The position numbers and the translations under genes are program-made. A DNA stretch of 64,000 bases from an uncultured bacterium. Lineage in GTDB: Bacteria > Spirochaetota > UBA4802 > JAGODF01. Below the pieces are notes generated by a model that was given only the letters and a program-made list of their open reading frames with translations, did no database searches and was not told the origin of the DNA. This document shows positions 45,896 through 53,795 of this stretch, in pieces. Numbering within the stretch: the stretch's first letter is position 1; each line of letters opens with the position of its first letter. The stretch lies in the NCBI GenBank assembly GCA_937921485.1, contig CAKZSV010000006.1, positions 50,791 to 114,790 of the forward strand. Reading direction: 5' to 3'.

Positions 45896-47527
45896 ATGAC
45901 AAAGCCAAACCGCAACAATCCCTATTCATTTAATGAATATCTCGCCTGGCGAAACGCAGTCGATTACTATGCCGATGATCCTTTTCTTCAGAACGTAGTG
46001 GCGCATTTCTGCGGGAGCGATGCAGAAAAAGCCGACTCACGCGCCAGGGACATTTCAAAGAAAGCATCATACCGATGGCGCATACTTGCCGAGGAAGCAT
46101 CACGCCCTGAGAAACGCCCCTTCATCCTTCATTACGACGGTCATGGAAACCGCGTCGACCGCATTGTGCGCCCCAAAGAAATCGAAATCATGGAACGCGA
46201 AATTTTCGGCGAGCGCCTTTTTTCGAATGCAGTCACGCCCTGGGAAAAATTAGTGAGCATGTTCATCATCTATCAAAACAGCGAAGCCTGCATCGCCTGT
46301 CCGCTGGTGTGCACCGAAGGGCTGGTGAAGCTTTTAGAAACACTTGCCGATACGCCCGAAACCCAGCGCATTCTTACACACTGCAAGGACGGCATCGACG
46401 GCGAGGTTGCCATTGGCGCGCAATACCTTTCCGAAATTCATGGAGGCTCCGACGTTGGGGCAAATCTTCTGGAAGCGGAAGAATCGAATGGCATATGGAG
46501 GCTCTACGGCAAAAAATTCTTTTGCTCAGCGACCCATGCCGATTACGCGGTGGTAACAGCAAAACCCGCGGGCTCTGAAAAAGTGGCACTCTTTGTGGTA
46601 CCATCATGGCTTCCGGGGAACAAAGAGAAGGAAATCCGCAATGGTTACACCATCGATCGGCTCAAATGGAAGATGGGCACGTGCGAGCTTCCCACAGCCG
46701 AGCTCACATTCAATGGCGCGGTGGCCTATCCCGTGGGGCCCATGCAACGTGGTCTTGCCAATGTAGTAGGTATTGTGCTCACTTACTCCCGCCTCACTGT
46801 GGGTCTTGCTTCGGGCGCCGGTATGGCGCGCGGATACCGCGAAGCAAAAAAATATTCTGAATTTCGCGAAGCCTTTGGCATGAAAATCGGCAGTTTCCCT
46901 CTGGTAACACTGCAGTTGCGCGAAATGGAATTGTTTTCAAAAAGAACCACTGCCGGCGCATTCAAACTGTATCGCGAATTTTTAGGACTCGAGGGAGGCC
47001 TCAAAGGCGGTCTTATCACCGATGAGCCGGAAGAAATGCGTCGCAGGCGCTTCAATGTGCGGGAGCTCATCATGCTCCAAAAGATCACCGCGGCAGCCGA
47101 TTCAACCGATATGTCACGCAAAGCGATGTCGATTTTCGGCGGCCATGGGGTGATGGAGGATTTTTCATCATTGCCGCGCTTTTACCGCGATGCCGCCGTT
47201 AATGAGCTCTGGGAAGGCCCCCGTAACGTGCTTCTCACTCAGATTCATAATGACCTGAAGCGCGCATCGGATTGGTATGGGCCGGCGGAGTTTGTTGCAT
47301 CTGTCCTGCAAGGGGCTGATAATGGCATCATACGGAATTTTGCCGATGAACTCGAAGACCTCCTGAAGATACCGCATCTTTTCGGGCAGGATGATTATAC
47401 GCTCGAAGTCTGCGCGCGCTGGGACATCTTTTGCTCGGAATTTTTCCACGCATATCAAAATCTGGCGCTCACCGAAGTAGAAGGGCAACACGAACGGAAA
47501 GAAAAGCCCTCAGCGTCTATTGTATAA
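45896..47527 (+). CDS. Acyl-CoA dehydrogenase family protein
   Basis: This 543-residue FAD-dependent dehydrogenase is longer than the usual 380-390 but has the core segments: IGAQYLSEIHGGSDVGANLLEA (middle beta domain), FFCSATHADYAVV, then GLASGAGMARGYREAKKYS and the C-terminal FGGHGVMEDFSSLPRFYRDA. This set recalls the AidB/long-form acyl-CoA dehydrogenases. The start is ATG 45896 after GGGAGG; the open frame upstream to 45815 lacks similarity. It may oxidise a fatty acyl-CoA or a related substrate. A decayed TetR gene lies across its 3' end on the opposite strand. Confidence 0.88.
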   Translation: MTKPNRNNPYSFNEYLAWRNAVDYYADDPFLQNVVAHFCGSDAEKADSRARDISKKASYRWRILAEEASRPEKRPFILHYDGHGNRVDRIVRPKEIEIMEREIFGERLFSNAVTPWEKLVSMFIIYQNSEACIACPLVCTEGLVKLLETLADTPETQRILTHCKDGIDGEVAIGAQYLSEIHGGSDVGANLLEAEESNGIWRLYGKKFFCSATHADYAVVTAKPAGSEKVALFVVPSWLPGNKEKEIRNGYTIDRLKWKMGTCELPTAELTFNGAVAYPVGPMQRGLANVVGIVLTYSRLTVGLASGAGMARGYREAKKYSEFREAFGMKIGSFPLVTLQLREMELFSKRTTAGAFKLYREFLGLEGGLKGGLITDEPEEMRRRRFNVRELIMLQKITAAADSTDMSRKAMSIFGGHGVMEDFSSLPRFYRDAAVNELWEGPRNVLLTQIHNDLKRASDWYGPAEFVASVLQGADNGIIRNFADELEDLLKIPHLFGQDDYTLEVCARWDIFCSEFFHAYQNLALTEVEGQHERKEKPSASIV

Positions 47528-47728
47528 ATTTTCTCGCGATAATATTCCCGAGCCGAAGCATATGCGCAATAACCTCCTTGCGCTTTCTTCCTGGATAATC
47601 GCGGAAGGAAATGAGTACGCCGTTGAGTCCTGCAAAAAATGCGTGAGCTAAATAACGTTTGCTTCGATGATTGCTTCGCGCTCGGTTTCTTTGAGTTTTT
47701 TATACGGCGATTTTTCTTTCGTTTTCAT
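47517..47728 (-). pseudogene. Remnant of a TetR-family regulator with internal deletion
   Basis: Read on the minus strand, an ATG at 47728 starts MKTKEKSPYKKLKETEREAI, the first helix of a TetR HTH domain. A stop follows after EAN-VI. A shifted frame then reads LAHAFFAGLNGVLISFRD, YPGRKRKEVIAHMLRLGNII, the typical C-terminal end of the family. About 120 residues between are missing. The end overlaps the stop of the dehydrogenase gene by 11 bases. It was probably the local regulator of this fatty-acid gene. Confidence 0.55.
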
Positions 47729-47834
47729 AAAAAAGCACCATGCATGTATTACATGGAAAGCAAGGAATTTTCATTACCATACTGCACCATGTTGTGCTGT
47801 GTCAATTATGAATTTCAGGAATGAGGCTTTTCGC

Positions 47835-47864
47835 TTGACATCGGCATACATATCCTATGATAAT
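47835..47864 (+). promoter_or_regulatory. Sigma70-like promoter with near-leaderless start
   Basis: TTGACA at 47835-47840 and GATAAT at 47859-47864 are separated by 18 bases. TATGAT at 47856-47861 is an alternative -10 at 15 bases. Transcription would start at about 47870-47872, at the ATG of the next gene, and no ribosome binding site precedes that ATG. Confidence 0.5.
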
Positions 47865-47870
47865 TAACAC

Positions 47871-48053
47871 ATGAAAGTCATTGGACACCAAAAACAAAGA
47901 ACCCCGAAACAAAATTTACAAGTTTTAGAAGAACTTATTCGAGAATCAGAAATATTAAGGCCTTATCCCAAGAAAAAGGGAGTTATCCTCAGATTTAAAA
48001 CATGGGATGAACTGTACGAATTTACAATTAAACGTGCGGCACGTAAGTTATGA
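47871..48053 (+). CDS. Small antitoxin-like protein
   Basis: A 60-residue basic protein with no recognised motif. The N-terminus is KVIGHQKQRTPKQNLQVLEE and the C-terminus is RFKTWDELYEFTIKRAARKL. Its size and its four-base ATGA overlap with the downstream nucleotidyltransferase gene suggest the small partner of a toxin-antitoxin or similar pair. The function is inferred from position only. A good promoter directly precedes it. Confidence 0.5.
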   Translation: MKVIGHQKQRTPKQNLQVLEELIRESEILRPYPKKKGVILRFKTWDELYEFTIKRAARKL

Positions 48054-48505
48054 TTGATAAGTCACGCCTCATACATGTTTGCCGCATTCTAAATAAGAAT
48101 GAGATTAAATATGCTGTTGTAGGTGGATATGCCTGCGCTTTTCATGGGCATACTCGAATGACCGAAGATATTGACATCCTTCTTTCCGATGATGAACAGA
48201 ATTTACGAAAGACAATTGACGCAATAAAACAAATATTTCCCAACATCACTGATGATATTTCTATTGATGACATACGCGAAAATGTCGTTTTAAAAATTAT
48301 TGATGATATTGAAGTCGATTTCAGTATTAAAGCATGGAACATTGATTTTGCTGAAGCGCTTGAAGATATATGTAGAATAACAATCGAAGGAGTTGAAATA
48401 CCCTATTTAGGCATTAATGCGTTGATAAAAAGCAAACAAACCTATAGAGAGATTGATCAGTGGGACACCAAAATTTTACAAGAACTCAAAAAGAAAAAAA
48501 TGTAA
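48050..48505 (+). CDS. Nucleotidyltransferase (toxin-antitoxin-like)
   Basis: This 151-residue protein has the nucleotidyltransferase core: YAVVGGYACAFHGHTRMTED, IDILLSDDEQ gives the GG...R.TxDID pattern. The later strand has DDIEVDFSIKAW with a third acidic residue. It resembles the DUF6036/AbiEii-type nucleotidyltransferases found in toxin-antitoxin and phage defence modules, where the enzyme transfers a nucleotide to a target. The start overlaps the upstream small gene (ATGA). It is shorter than AbiEii, so the assignment to a named system is open. Confidence 0.75.
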   Translation: MIDKSRLIHVCRILNKNEIKYAVVGGYACAFHGHTRMTEDIDILLSDDEQNLRKTIDAIKQIFPNITDDISIDDIRENVVLKIIDDIEVDFSIKAWNIDFAEALEDICRITIEGVEIPYLGINALIKSKQTYREIDQWDTKILQELKKKKM

Positions 48506-48523
48506 CCGCGTGATGATTTTCTC

Positions 48524-48602
48524 ATGACGACTATTTATGACATACATACATACCTCATAGCGCTTCTTGATCCATCGTCCATGAGCGATGCTGCCCTCAA
48601 CT
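48524..48602 (+). pseudogene. N-terminal fragment resembling Nif3-like protein
   Basis: The frame starts MTTIYDIHTYLIALLDPSSM and continues SDAALN. It resembles the start of Nif3-family proteins (YbgI type), where an SDYAPNG-like motif follows an N-terminal helix. At that point the sequence passes into repeat copy C, and the frame then runs antisense through the next gene. The rest of the Nif3 gene is missing. The similarity is short, so the call is tentative. Confidence 0.4.
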
Positions 48603-48656
48603 ACATTGTGCCCACAAGTGAACATCCTTTAAAACAGTTTTTAGAAGTTCCCTTAT
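48603..48656 (+). repeat. Dispersed two-hairpin element, copy C (right half only)
   Basis: This 54-base fragment matches the right half of copy A (8106-8159) from the GTGCCC arm to the right end. The left hairpin is missing, and its left boundary coincides with the Nif3-like fragment. The right end lies one base from the stop codon of the acyl-CoA dehydrogenase at 48658. GGGAAC is changed to GTGAAC, weakening the second hairpin. Confidence 0.85.
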
Positions 48657-48657
48657 T

Positions 48658-49806
48658 TCACAACCCCATCATCCGCGATACTATGAGCTTCATCACTTCC
48701 GAAGTGCCCGCGTAAATCGTCTGTATGCGCGCATCGGTGTAAAAGCGGGACACCTGATACTCCGTGCAATAGCCATAGCCGCCGAAAAGCTGGAGGCAGC
48801 GGTCGGCTACACGCTTGGCCGTTTCGCAAACCCAGTACTTCGCCATGCAGGTTTCTTTCACAACATCTTTTCCGGCAATGTGGTTTTTAATGAGATCGTC
48901 CACGAAGCTTCGGCCCACAGCAATCTCAGCCGCCATGTCCGCAATGCTAAACTGGGTGTTCTGAAATTTCGAAAGAGGCTTACCAAACAGCACGCGCTCT
49001 TTCGTGTAATCAACAGTAATTTCAAGGCATCGTTCCATTGCCGCCTGCGCTGCAAGTGCACAGACAAGGCGTTCCTGCTGCAGCTTCTGCATGAGATAGA
49101 TGAAGCCCATTCCTTCCTGGCCGAGCAAATTTTCTTCGGGAATTCTGCAATCATCGAAGAAAAGCTCGGCGGTATCCTGCGCTTTAAGGCCGATTTTTTT
49201 AATCGGGTCGCTTCGACTAAAGCCGGGTGCGCCGCGCTCCACCAGAAAGAGGCTCACAGACTGATGCGGCGGCGTGTCCTTGCCGCCGGTCTTTGCCGCA
49301 AGAACGATGAGGTCGGCAAGAATCCCGTTTGAAATAAACGTCTTCTGGCCATTGATAACCCAATCCCCGTTTTTCTTTATCGCGCTTGTTTTCATCGACG
49401 CGAGGTCTGAGCCCGCCTCCGGCTCCGTCATCGCCACCGCAAGGATAATCTCGCCTGACGCGCATTTCGGCAGATATGTTTTCTTTTGCGCTTCAGTTCC
49501 AAAGGCGTGAATATACGGCGCTACCACATCGCTGTGAAGCGGCAGCATGAGTCCGCCGCAATTTGCGCGCGCGAGTTCCTCAGTAACAATCACCGAATAT
49601 AAAAAATCAGCGCCAGGCCCGCCGTATTCCTCCTCAAGCCAGGGAAGAAGAAATCCCATATCGCCGCATTTGCGCCAGATGTCGCGGCTCACCATGCCGG
49701 CCTTTTCCCACTCTTCATAATGGGGGATCACCTCCGCTTCGAAAAACTTCCGTACGCTTTCCCTGAAAATTTCATGCTCCTGCGTAAATACAATCGAGCG
49801 CTGCAT
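48658..49806 (-). CDS. Acyl-CoA dehydrogenase
   Basis: This 382-residue enzyme catalyses the first step of beta-oxidation, forming 2-enoyl-CoA with FAD. It shows MTEPEAGSDLASMKTSA (FAD and substrate loop), DWVINGQKTFISNG, LFGKPLSKFQNTQFSIADMA, then LQLFGGYGYCTEYQVSRFYTDARIQTIYAGTSEV, a typical C-terminal end. The last gene of the beta-oxidation operon (thiolase, hydratase/dehydrogenase, synthetase, dehydrogenase on the minus strand). CGGAGA precedes the start. The stop abuts repeat copy C. Confidence 0.95.
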   Translation of the reverse strand: MQRSIVFTQEHEIFRESVRKFFEAEVIPHYEEWEKAGMVSRDIWRKCGDMGFLLPWLEEEYGGPGADFLYSVIVTEELARANCGGLMLPLHSDVVAPYIHAFGTEAQKKTYLPKCASGEIILAVAMTEPEAGSDLASMKTSAIKKNGDWVINGQKTFISNGILADLIVLAAKTGGKDTPPHQSVSLFLVERGAPGFSRSDPIKKIGLKAQDTAELFFDDCRIPEENLLGQEGMGFIYLMQKLQQERLVCALAAQAAMERCLEITVDYTKERVLFGKPLSKFQNTQFSIADMAAEIAVGRSFVDDLIKNHIAGKDVVKETCMAKYWVCETAKRVADRCLQLFGGYGYCTEYQVSRFYTDARIQTIYAGTSEVMKLIVSRMMGL

Positions 49807-49820
49807 AATTCATTCTCCGG

Positions 49821-51617
49821 TTATTCGGTAATGTAGAGTTCGCCTTCATAGAGCGAGTCGATGAGCTGTTGATAGCGCGCAATGATGTTTCTGCGCTTAA
49901 GCTTCATCGTGGGGGTGAGCATGTCGTTTTCCACGGAAAAATCTTCCGGGACTACTTCGAATTTTTTGACCTGCTCAAAGCGCGCAAGATCTCCATTGAG
50001 CCGCTCGATCTCCTTCTCGATGAGCTTTTTCACTTCGGGTAATTCTGAAATCGGCTGATTTCCGGGCTCAATTCCTTTTTCCTTTAAATACGAAAGCACA
50101 TTTTCTTTTTCGAGGTTTACCAGGGCAGTGATATATTTCCTCCGGTCTCCATAGACCATGATGTTTGAAATATATGGTGATGATTTCATCACGTTCTCGA
50201 TGTTTGCAGGTGAAATATTTTTTCCCGCGGCATTGATGATGAGCTCTTTCTTTCGGTCAGTGATGTAAACCCAGCCTTCAGAATCGATAAATCCGATGTC
50301 CCCGGTATGATACCACCCGTCGGCATCTTTCGCTTCCCGGGTGGCTTCTTCGCGCTTCCAGTATTCGCGAAACACGTTAGGCCCCCGCACTAAAAGCTCC
50401 CCATCCTCGGCAACGCGGATTTCCACACCCGGAAGAGCTTTGCCCACCGAACCGAATTTGTACGCAGAAGGGCAGTTCCAGGTAGCAGGTGCCGAAAGCT
50501 CTGTCGCTCCCCAGCCCTCGAGCACCAAAATCCCCGCCGCATGAAAAAATTCAGCGATTGATTTTGCAAGCGGCGCGCCACCTGAAATAAAATATTTCAG
50601 ATTGCCTCCAACGGCTTCATTGAGCTTTGAAAAAACAAGCTTATATGCCAGGCCGTACCGAAGCCGCAATAAAAGCCCCGGCGTTTTTCCCTGTGAAAGC
50701 ACGCGGCTCATCTTTTTTCCTACTGCCACGCTGCGCCAGAAAATCTTCTTTTTGAGGCCGCCCTGTTTGTTTACCTGCGTGGTTACCCGCTCGTAGATTT
50801 TTTCAAACACGCGCGGTACTGCCACCGCATGGGTGGGACGGATTGTCTTCATATCTTCAACGATGGTATTCAGCGACTCTGCAAAGGCCACGGTTTTGCC
50901 GAAATTCATCGAAAAGAACAGCCCCGCAATGCGCTCGAGCGCATGCGAAAGCGGCAGAAAACTTAAGTTTTCCTGAATGGGACTGATATCGCCTATCATC
51001 TGTTTGATGGCACTGTTGACAAAAGCGATATTACCGTGCGTGAGCACTGCGCCTTTCGGGGGGCCGGTGGTGCCGCTGGTATAGATGATGCAGAGAGGAT
51101 CTTCAGCTTTAATGCTGCCAATGCGCTGTTTCCATTCATCGAGCGCTGCCTCGCCTTTGAACAGATCCTCCATTTGAAAGATATGCTCACCCCTCACGCC
51201 AGGATCGTTCATTATCACACAGGCGTTGATCTGTTCGATAAATTTTGGATAGGTCTTCACTTTCTCGAATTGTTCAGCATTCTGCACGAAGATGATGGAG
51301 CTTTCCGAGTTTTCTAAGATATAATGCACATCCCTTTGCGTCAGTGTTGGATAAATAGCCACGGATATTGCACCAAGCGAAATGATCGAAAGATCGGCAA
51401 GCGCCCACTGAAGCGAATTTTCCGAAAGAATTGCGGCGCGATCACCCTTGCGAAGCCCCTGCGCGGAAAGCCATCCCGAAAGCAAGGCAAGCTTTTGCCC
51501 AAGCTCTCCATACGTCATGGGCTGATATATTCCCCCGCGCTTGTAGCGGAATGCTATGGATTTATCCTGCTGTTCGATGTGCCGGAGCAGATTTGACATC
51601 ATGCCATCTGTGAACAT
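49821..51617 (-). CDS. Long-chain acyl-CoA synthetase (AMP-forming)
   Basis: This 598-residue enzyme activates fatty acids with ATP and CoA. The adenylate-forming motif is IIYTSGTTGPPKGAVLTHGN. Later motifs include VLEGWGATELSAPATWN, GWYHTGDIGFIDSEGW and the adenylation loop ITDRKKELIINAAGKNI, which contains the catalytic lysine region. A C-terminal KLKRRNIIARYQ segment gives the length of long FACS enzymes. A strong ribosome binding site (GAGGAGG) precedes the start at 51617. It lies between the dehydrogenase and the fused hydratase genes. Confidence 0.94.
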   Translation of the reverse strand: MFTDGMMSNLLRHIEQQDKSIAFRYKRGGIYQPMTYGELGQKLALLSGWLSAQGLRKGDRAAILSENSLQWALADLSIISLGAISVAIYPTLTQRDVHYILENSESSIIFVQNAEQFEKVKTYPKFIEQINACVIMNDPGVRGEHIFQMEDLFKGEAALDEWKQRIGSIKAEDPLCIIYTSGTTGPPKGAVLTHGNIAFVNSAIKQMIGDISPIQENLSFLPLSHALERIAGLFFSMNFGKTVAFAESLNTIVEDMKTIRPTHAVAVPRVFEKIYERVTTQVNKQGGLKKKIFWRSVAVGKKMSRVLSQGKTPGLLLRLRYGLAYKLVFSKLNEAVGGNLKYFISGGAPLAKSIAEFFHAAGILVLEGWGATELSAPATWNCPSAYKFGSVGKALPGVEIRVAEDGELLVRGPNVFREYWKREEATREAKDADGWYHTGDIGFIDSEGWVYITDRKKELIINAAGKNISPANIENVMKSSPYISNIMVYGDRRKYITALVNLEKENVLSYLKEKGIEPGNQPISELPEVKKLIEKEIERLNGDLARFEQVKKFEVVPEDFSVENDMLTPTMKLKRRNIIARYQQLIDSLYEGELYITE

Positions 51618-51644
51618 ACAAACCTCCTCTCTATGTGTATCTAC

Positions 51645-53786
51645 TTATTCATTGTAAAATTTTTTCCCTCGCTTCGCCATGTCGATAAGCATCGGCGCGG
51701 GCTGGAAGCGCTGCATGCCTTTATCGCGCAGGCGCTTCATGATATCCACCAGCGTTTGTGCGCCTGCCGCATCGATGTAGCGGAACGGCCCTCCGCGGAA
51801 AGGCGGAAAACCGAGTCCTAAAATCGCCCCGACATCGCCATCGCGCGGCGAGGTAATTATACCTTCTTGCAGACAGTGTACTGCTTCATTGACCATCATC
51901 AGGCTTACGCGGTGCTGAATTTCTTCCATGGGAAACTCCCTGCGCGGAAGATTGCCCAGCAGTCGATACACTTCAGGATTGGGCAGCCGATAGCCTTTCT
52001 TTTTCGGTGTATCGTATCGATAAAATCCCTTTTTATTCTTCTTGCCCTTAAATCCCTGGCTGAAAAGAATGGGAAGCGCCCCCGACGGCGGTGCGCCGCG
52101 CTTGCTGAATTCTTTTCCCAGATCCTGCGCCACATGCGCACCCACGTCGATCCCCACCTCATCGATGAGAGTGATGGGCCCCACCGGATAGCCGAACAGA
52201 TGCATGGCGCGGTCAACATCGCGCATATCGGCGCCTTCCTCCACCAATAGCACGGCTTCGTTTAAAAGTGGCGCAAGGATGCGCGTGGTGTAAAAGCCCG
52301 GACCGTCCTTTACTACAATGCAGGTCTTCCCCTGTTTGATCCCAAAGGCGAGTGCCGTAGCCACCGCCCACTCGGCGGTCTTATCGGTCTTGATGATTTC
52401 AAGAAGGGGCATCACAGGAACCGGCGAAAAATAGTGCATACCGATGACGTTCTGCGGCCGCTTACATCCTTCAGCAATCTTATGAATAGGAAGCGCAGAG
52501 GTGTTTGATGCAAAGATGGTATGTGGGGAAGAATTCTCTTCCACGTCTTTCAGTATCTTCTTTTTAAGTGCAAGCTCTTCAAAAACAGCTTCAATCACTA
52601 AATCAGCGTTTCTGAAATTTGCATAATCATCGCACGGCACAATTTTCCCATAGAGCACATCGCGTTCGAAATTCGTGAGTGCGCCGCTTCGTGCGCGCTT
52701 TTCCAATCCCTTGCGTATGTCCTTCATGCCGCGCGCCACCGCTTCTAAGTTTACATCTTTTAGAAGCACCGTATCGCAGATTCCAAGCGAAACCGACGCG
52801 ATGCCATTGCCCATGAGTCCGGTGCCGATAACCGCCAGCTTCTCCACGGAGCGCGATTTATCTTCAAGAGGATTTTTTTTCAGCGCAGTCATCCCGAAAA
52901 AGAGGTTCATGAGCGATTTCGACTGCGGACTCTGTACCAGTTCCACAAAGCGCTTGATATCCGCTTCAATGCCGCGCGCCGCGCCGTGTGAATATCCATA
53001 CGCAACTGAGTCGATGGCCGCAAATGCAGCCGGATACAGCCCATGTGTCTGCTTCATCACCATTTTGCGCGCCTGTGAAAAGACGAGATTTCTGCCGAGC
53101 GGATTTGACTCCAGGAGAAAATCGACGAATGAGCGCTTTCTCTTTTTGCGGATTTTCGATTTCTTTTTCCCTACAAGCGTACGCGCTTTTTGCACACCAA
53201 CTTCGGCAAGGCCGTACGGCGGCACCAGCTCATCGACAAGACCGAGCTTTTTCGCTTTTTTCGGTCGCACATTGCTCCCCTGCAAAATGAGGGGCAGTGC
53301 ATTGCGAAGCCCAATCAGACGCGGCAGTCTCTGTGTCCCACCCGCCGCAGGAATGAGACCAAGTTTTATTTCAGGCAAACCCATTACAGTGTTTGTCGAA
53401 TTGGCCGCAATTCTCCAGTCTGCCACAAGCGTCAGTTCCAGGCCACCTCCCAAGCAGTTTCCATGAATCACCGTGACGACGGGAAGGGGGAGAGATGCCA
53501 ATTTATTCAAAATGGCATTCGCCTTCGAAATGTACTCTTCCATTTCACGCGGCTCTCTCATCCTTTTCACTTCATCGATATCCGCCCCCACCACGAAGTT
53601 GTCCTCTTTGCCGCTCACGATAACCAGCGCTTTTGCGGTACCATCTTTATCAAGATTCTCAATCAGAGAATTAATTTCATCCAGAAGGCCGCTGGAAACC
53701 TTGTTCACTTTTCCGGGACAATCAACCGTGACGACTACTATGTTATCGTGCGTGGTCTCTGTTTTGATGTATCTGGTCGGTTTCAT
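51645..53786 (-). CDS. Fused enoyl-CoA hydratase/3-hydroxyacyl-CoA dehydrogenase
   Basis: The 713-residue chain matches the multifunctional FadB/FadJ alpha subunit. The N-terminal crotonase domain carries GADIDEVKRM and GNCLGGGLELTLVADWRIAA, then LPEIKLGLIPAAGGTQRLPRLIG (residues about 100-165). The dehydrogenase domain begins at LAVIGTGLMGNGIASVS, with NAD-binding glycines, followed by FASNTSALPIHKIA and IGMHYFSPVPVMPLLEII. The C-terminal domain ends with VGAILGLGFPPFRGGPFRYID. This enzyme works with the thiolase upstream. GGGGG precedes the start. Confidence 0.93.
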   Translation of the reverse strand: MKPTRYIKTETTHDNIVVVTVDCPGKVNKVSSGLLDEINSLIENLDKDGTAKALVIVSGKEDNFVVGADIDEVKRMREPREMEEYISKANAILNKLASLPLPVVTVIHGNCLGGGLELTLVADWRIAANSTNTVMGLPEIKLGLIPAAGGTQRLPRLIGLRNALPLILQGSNVRPKKAKKLGLVDELVPPYGLAEVGVQKARTLVGKKKSKIRKKRKRSFVDFLLESNPLGRNLVFSQARKMVMKQTHGLYPAAFAAIDSVAYGYSHGAARGIEADIKRFVELVQSPQSKSLMNLFFGMTALKKNPLEDKSRSVEKLAVIGTGLMGNGIASVSLGICDTVLLKDVNLEAVARGMKDIRKGLEKRARSGALTNFERDVLYGKIVPCDDYANFRNADLVIEAVFEELALKKKILKDVEENSSPHTIFASNTSALPIHKIAEGCKRPQNVIGMHYFSPVPVMPLLEIIKTDKTAEWAVATALAFGIKQGKTCIVVKDGPGFYTTRILAPLLNEAVLLVEEGADMRDVDRAMHLFGYPVGPITLIDEVGIDVGAHVAQDLGKEFSKRGAPPSGALPILFSQGFKGKKNKKGFYRYDTPKKKGYRLPNPEVYRLLGNLPRREFPMEEIQHRVSLMMVNEAVHCLQEGIITSPRDGDVGAILGLGFPPFRGGPFRYIDAAGAQTLVDIMKRLRDKGMQRFQPAPMLIDMAKRGKKFYNE

Positions 53787-53795
53787 AATTCCCCC

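Noticed and set aside
48524..48715. A 63-codon open frame through repeat copy C into the acyl-CoA dehydrogenase
   Set aside because: Only the first 26 codons look like a gene start; the remainder is repeat sequence and antisense to a conserved enzyme.
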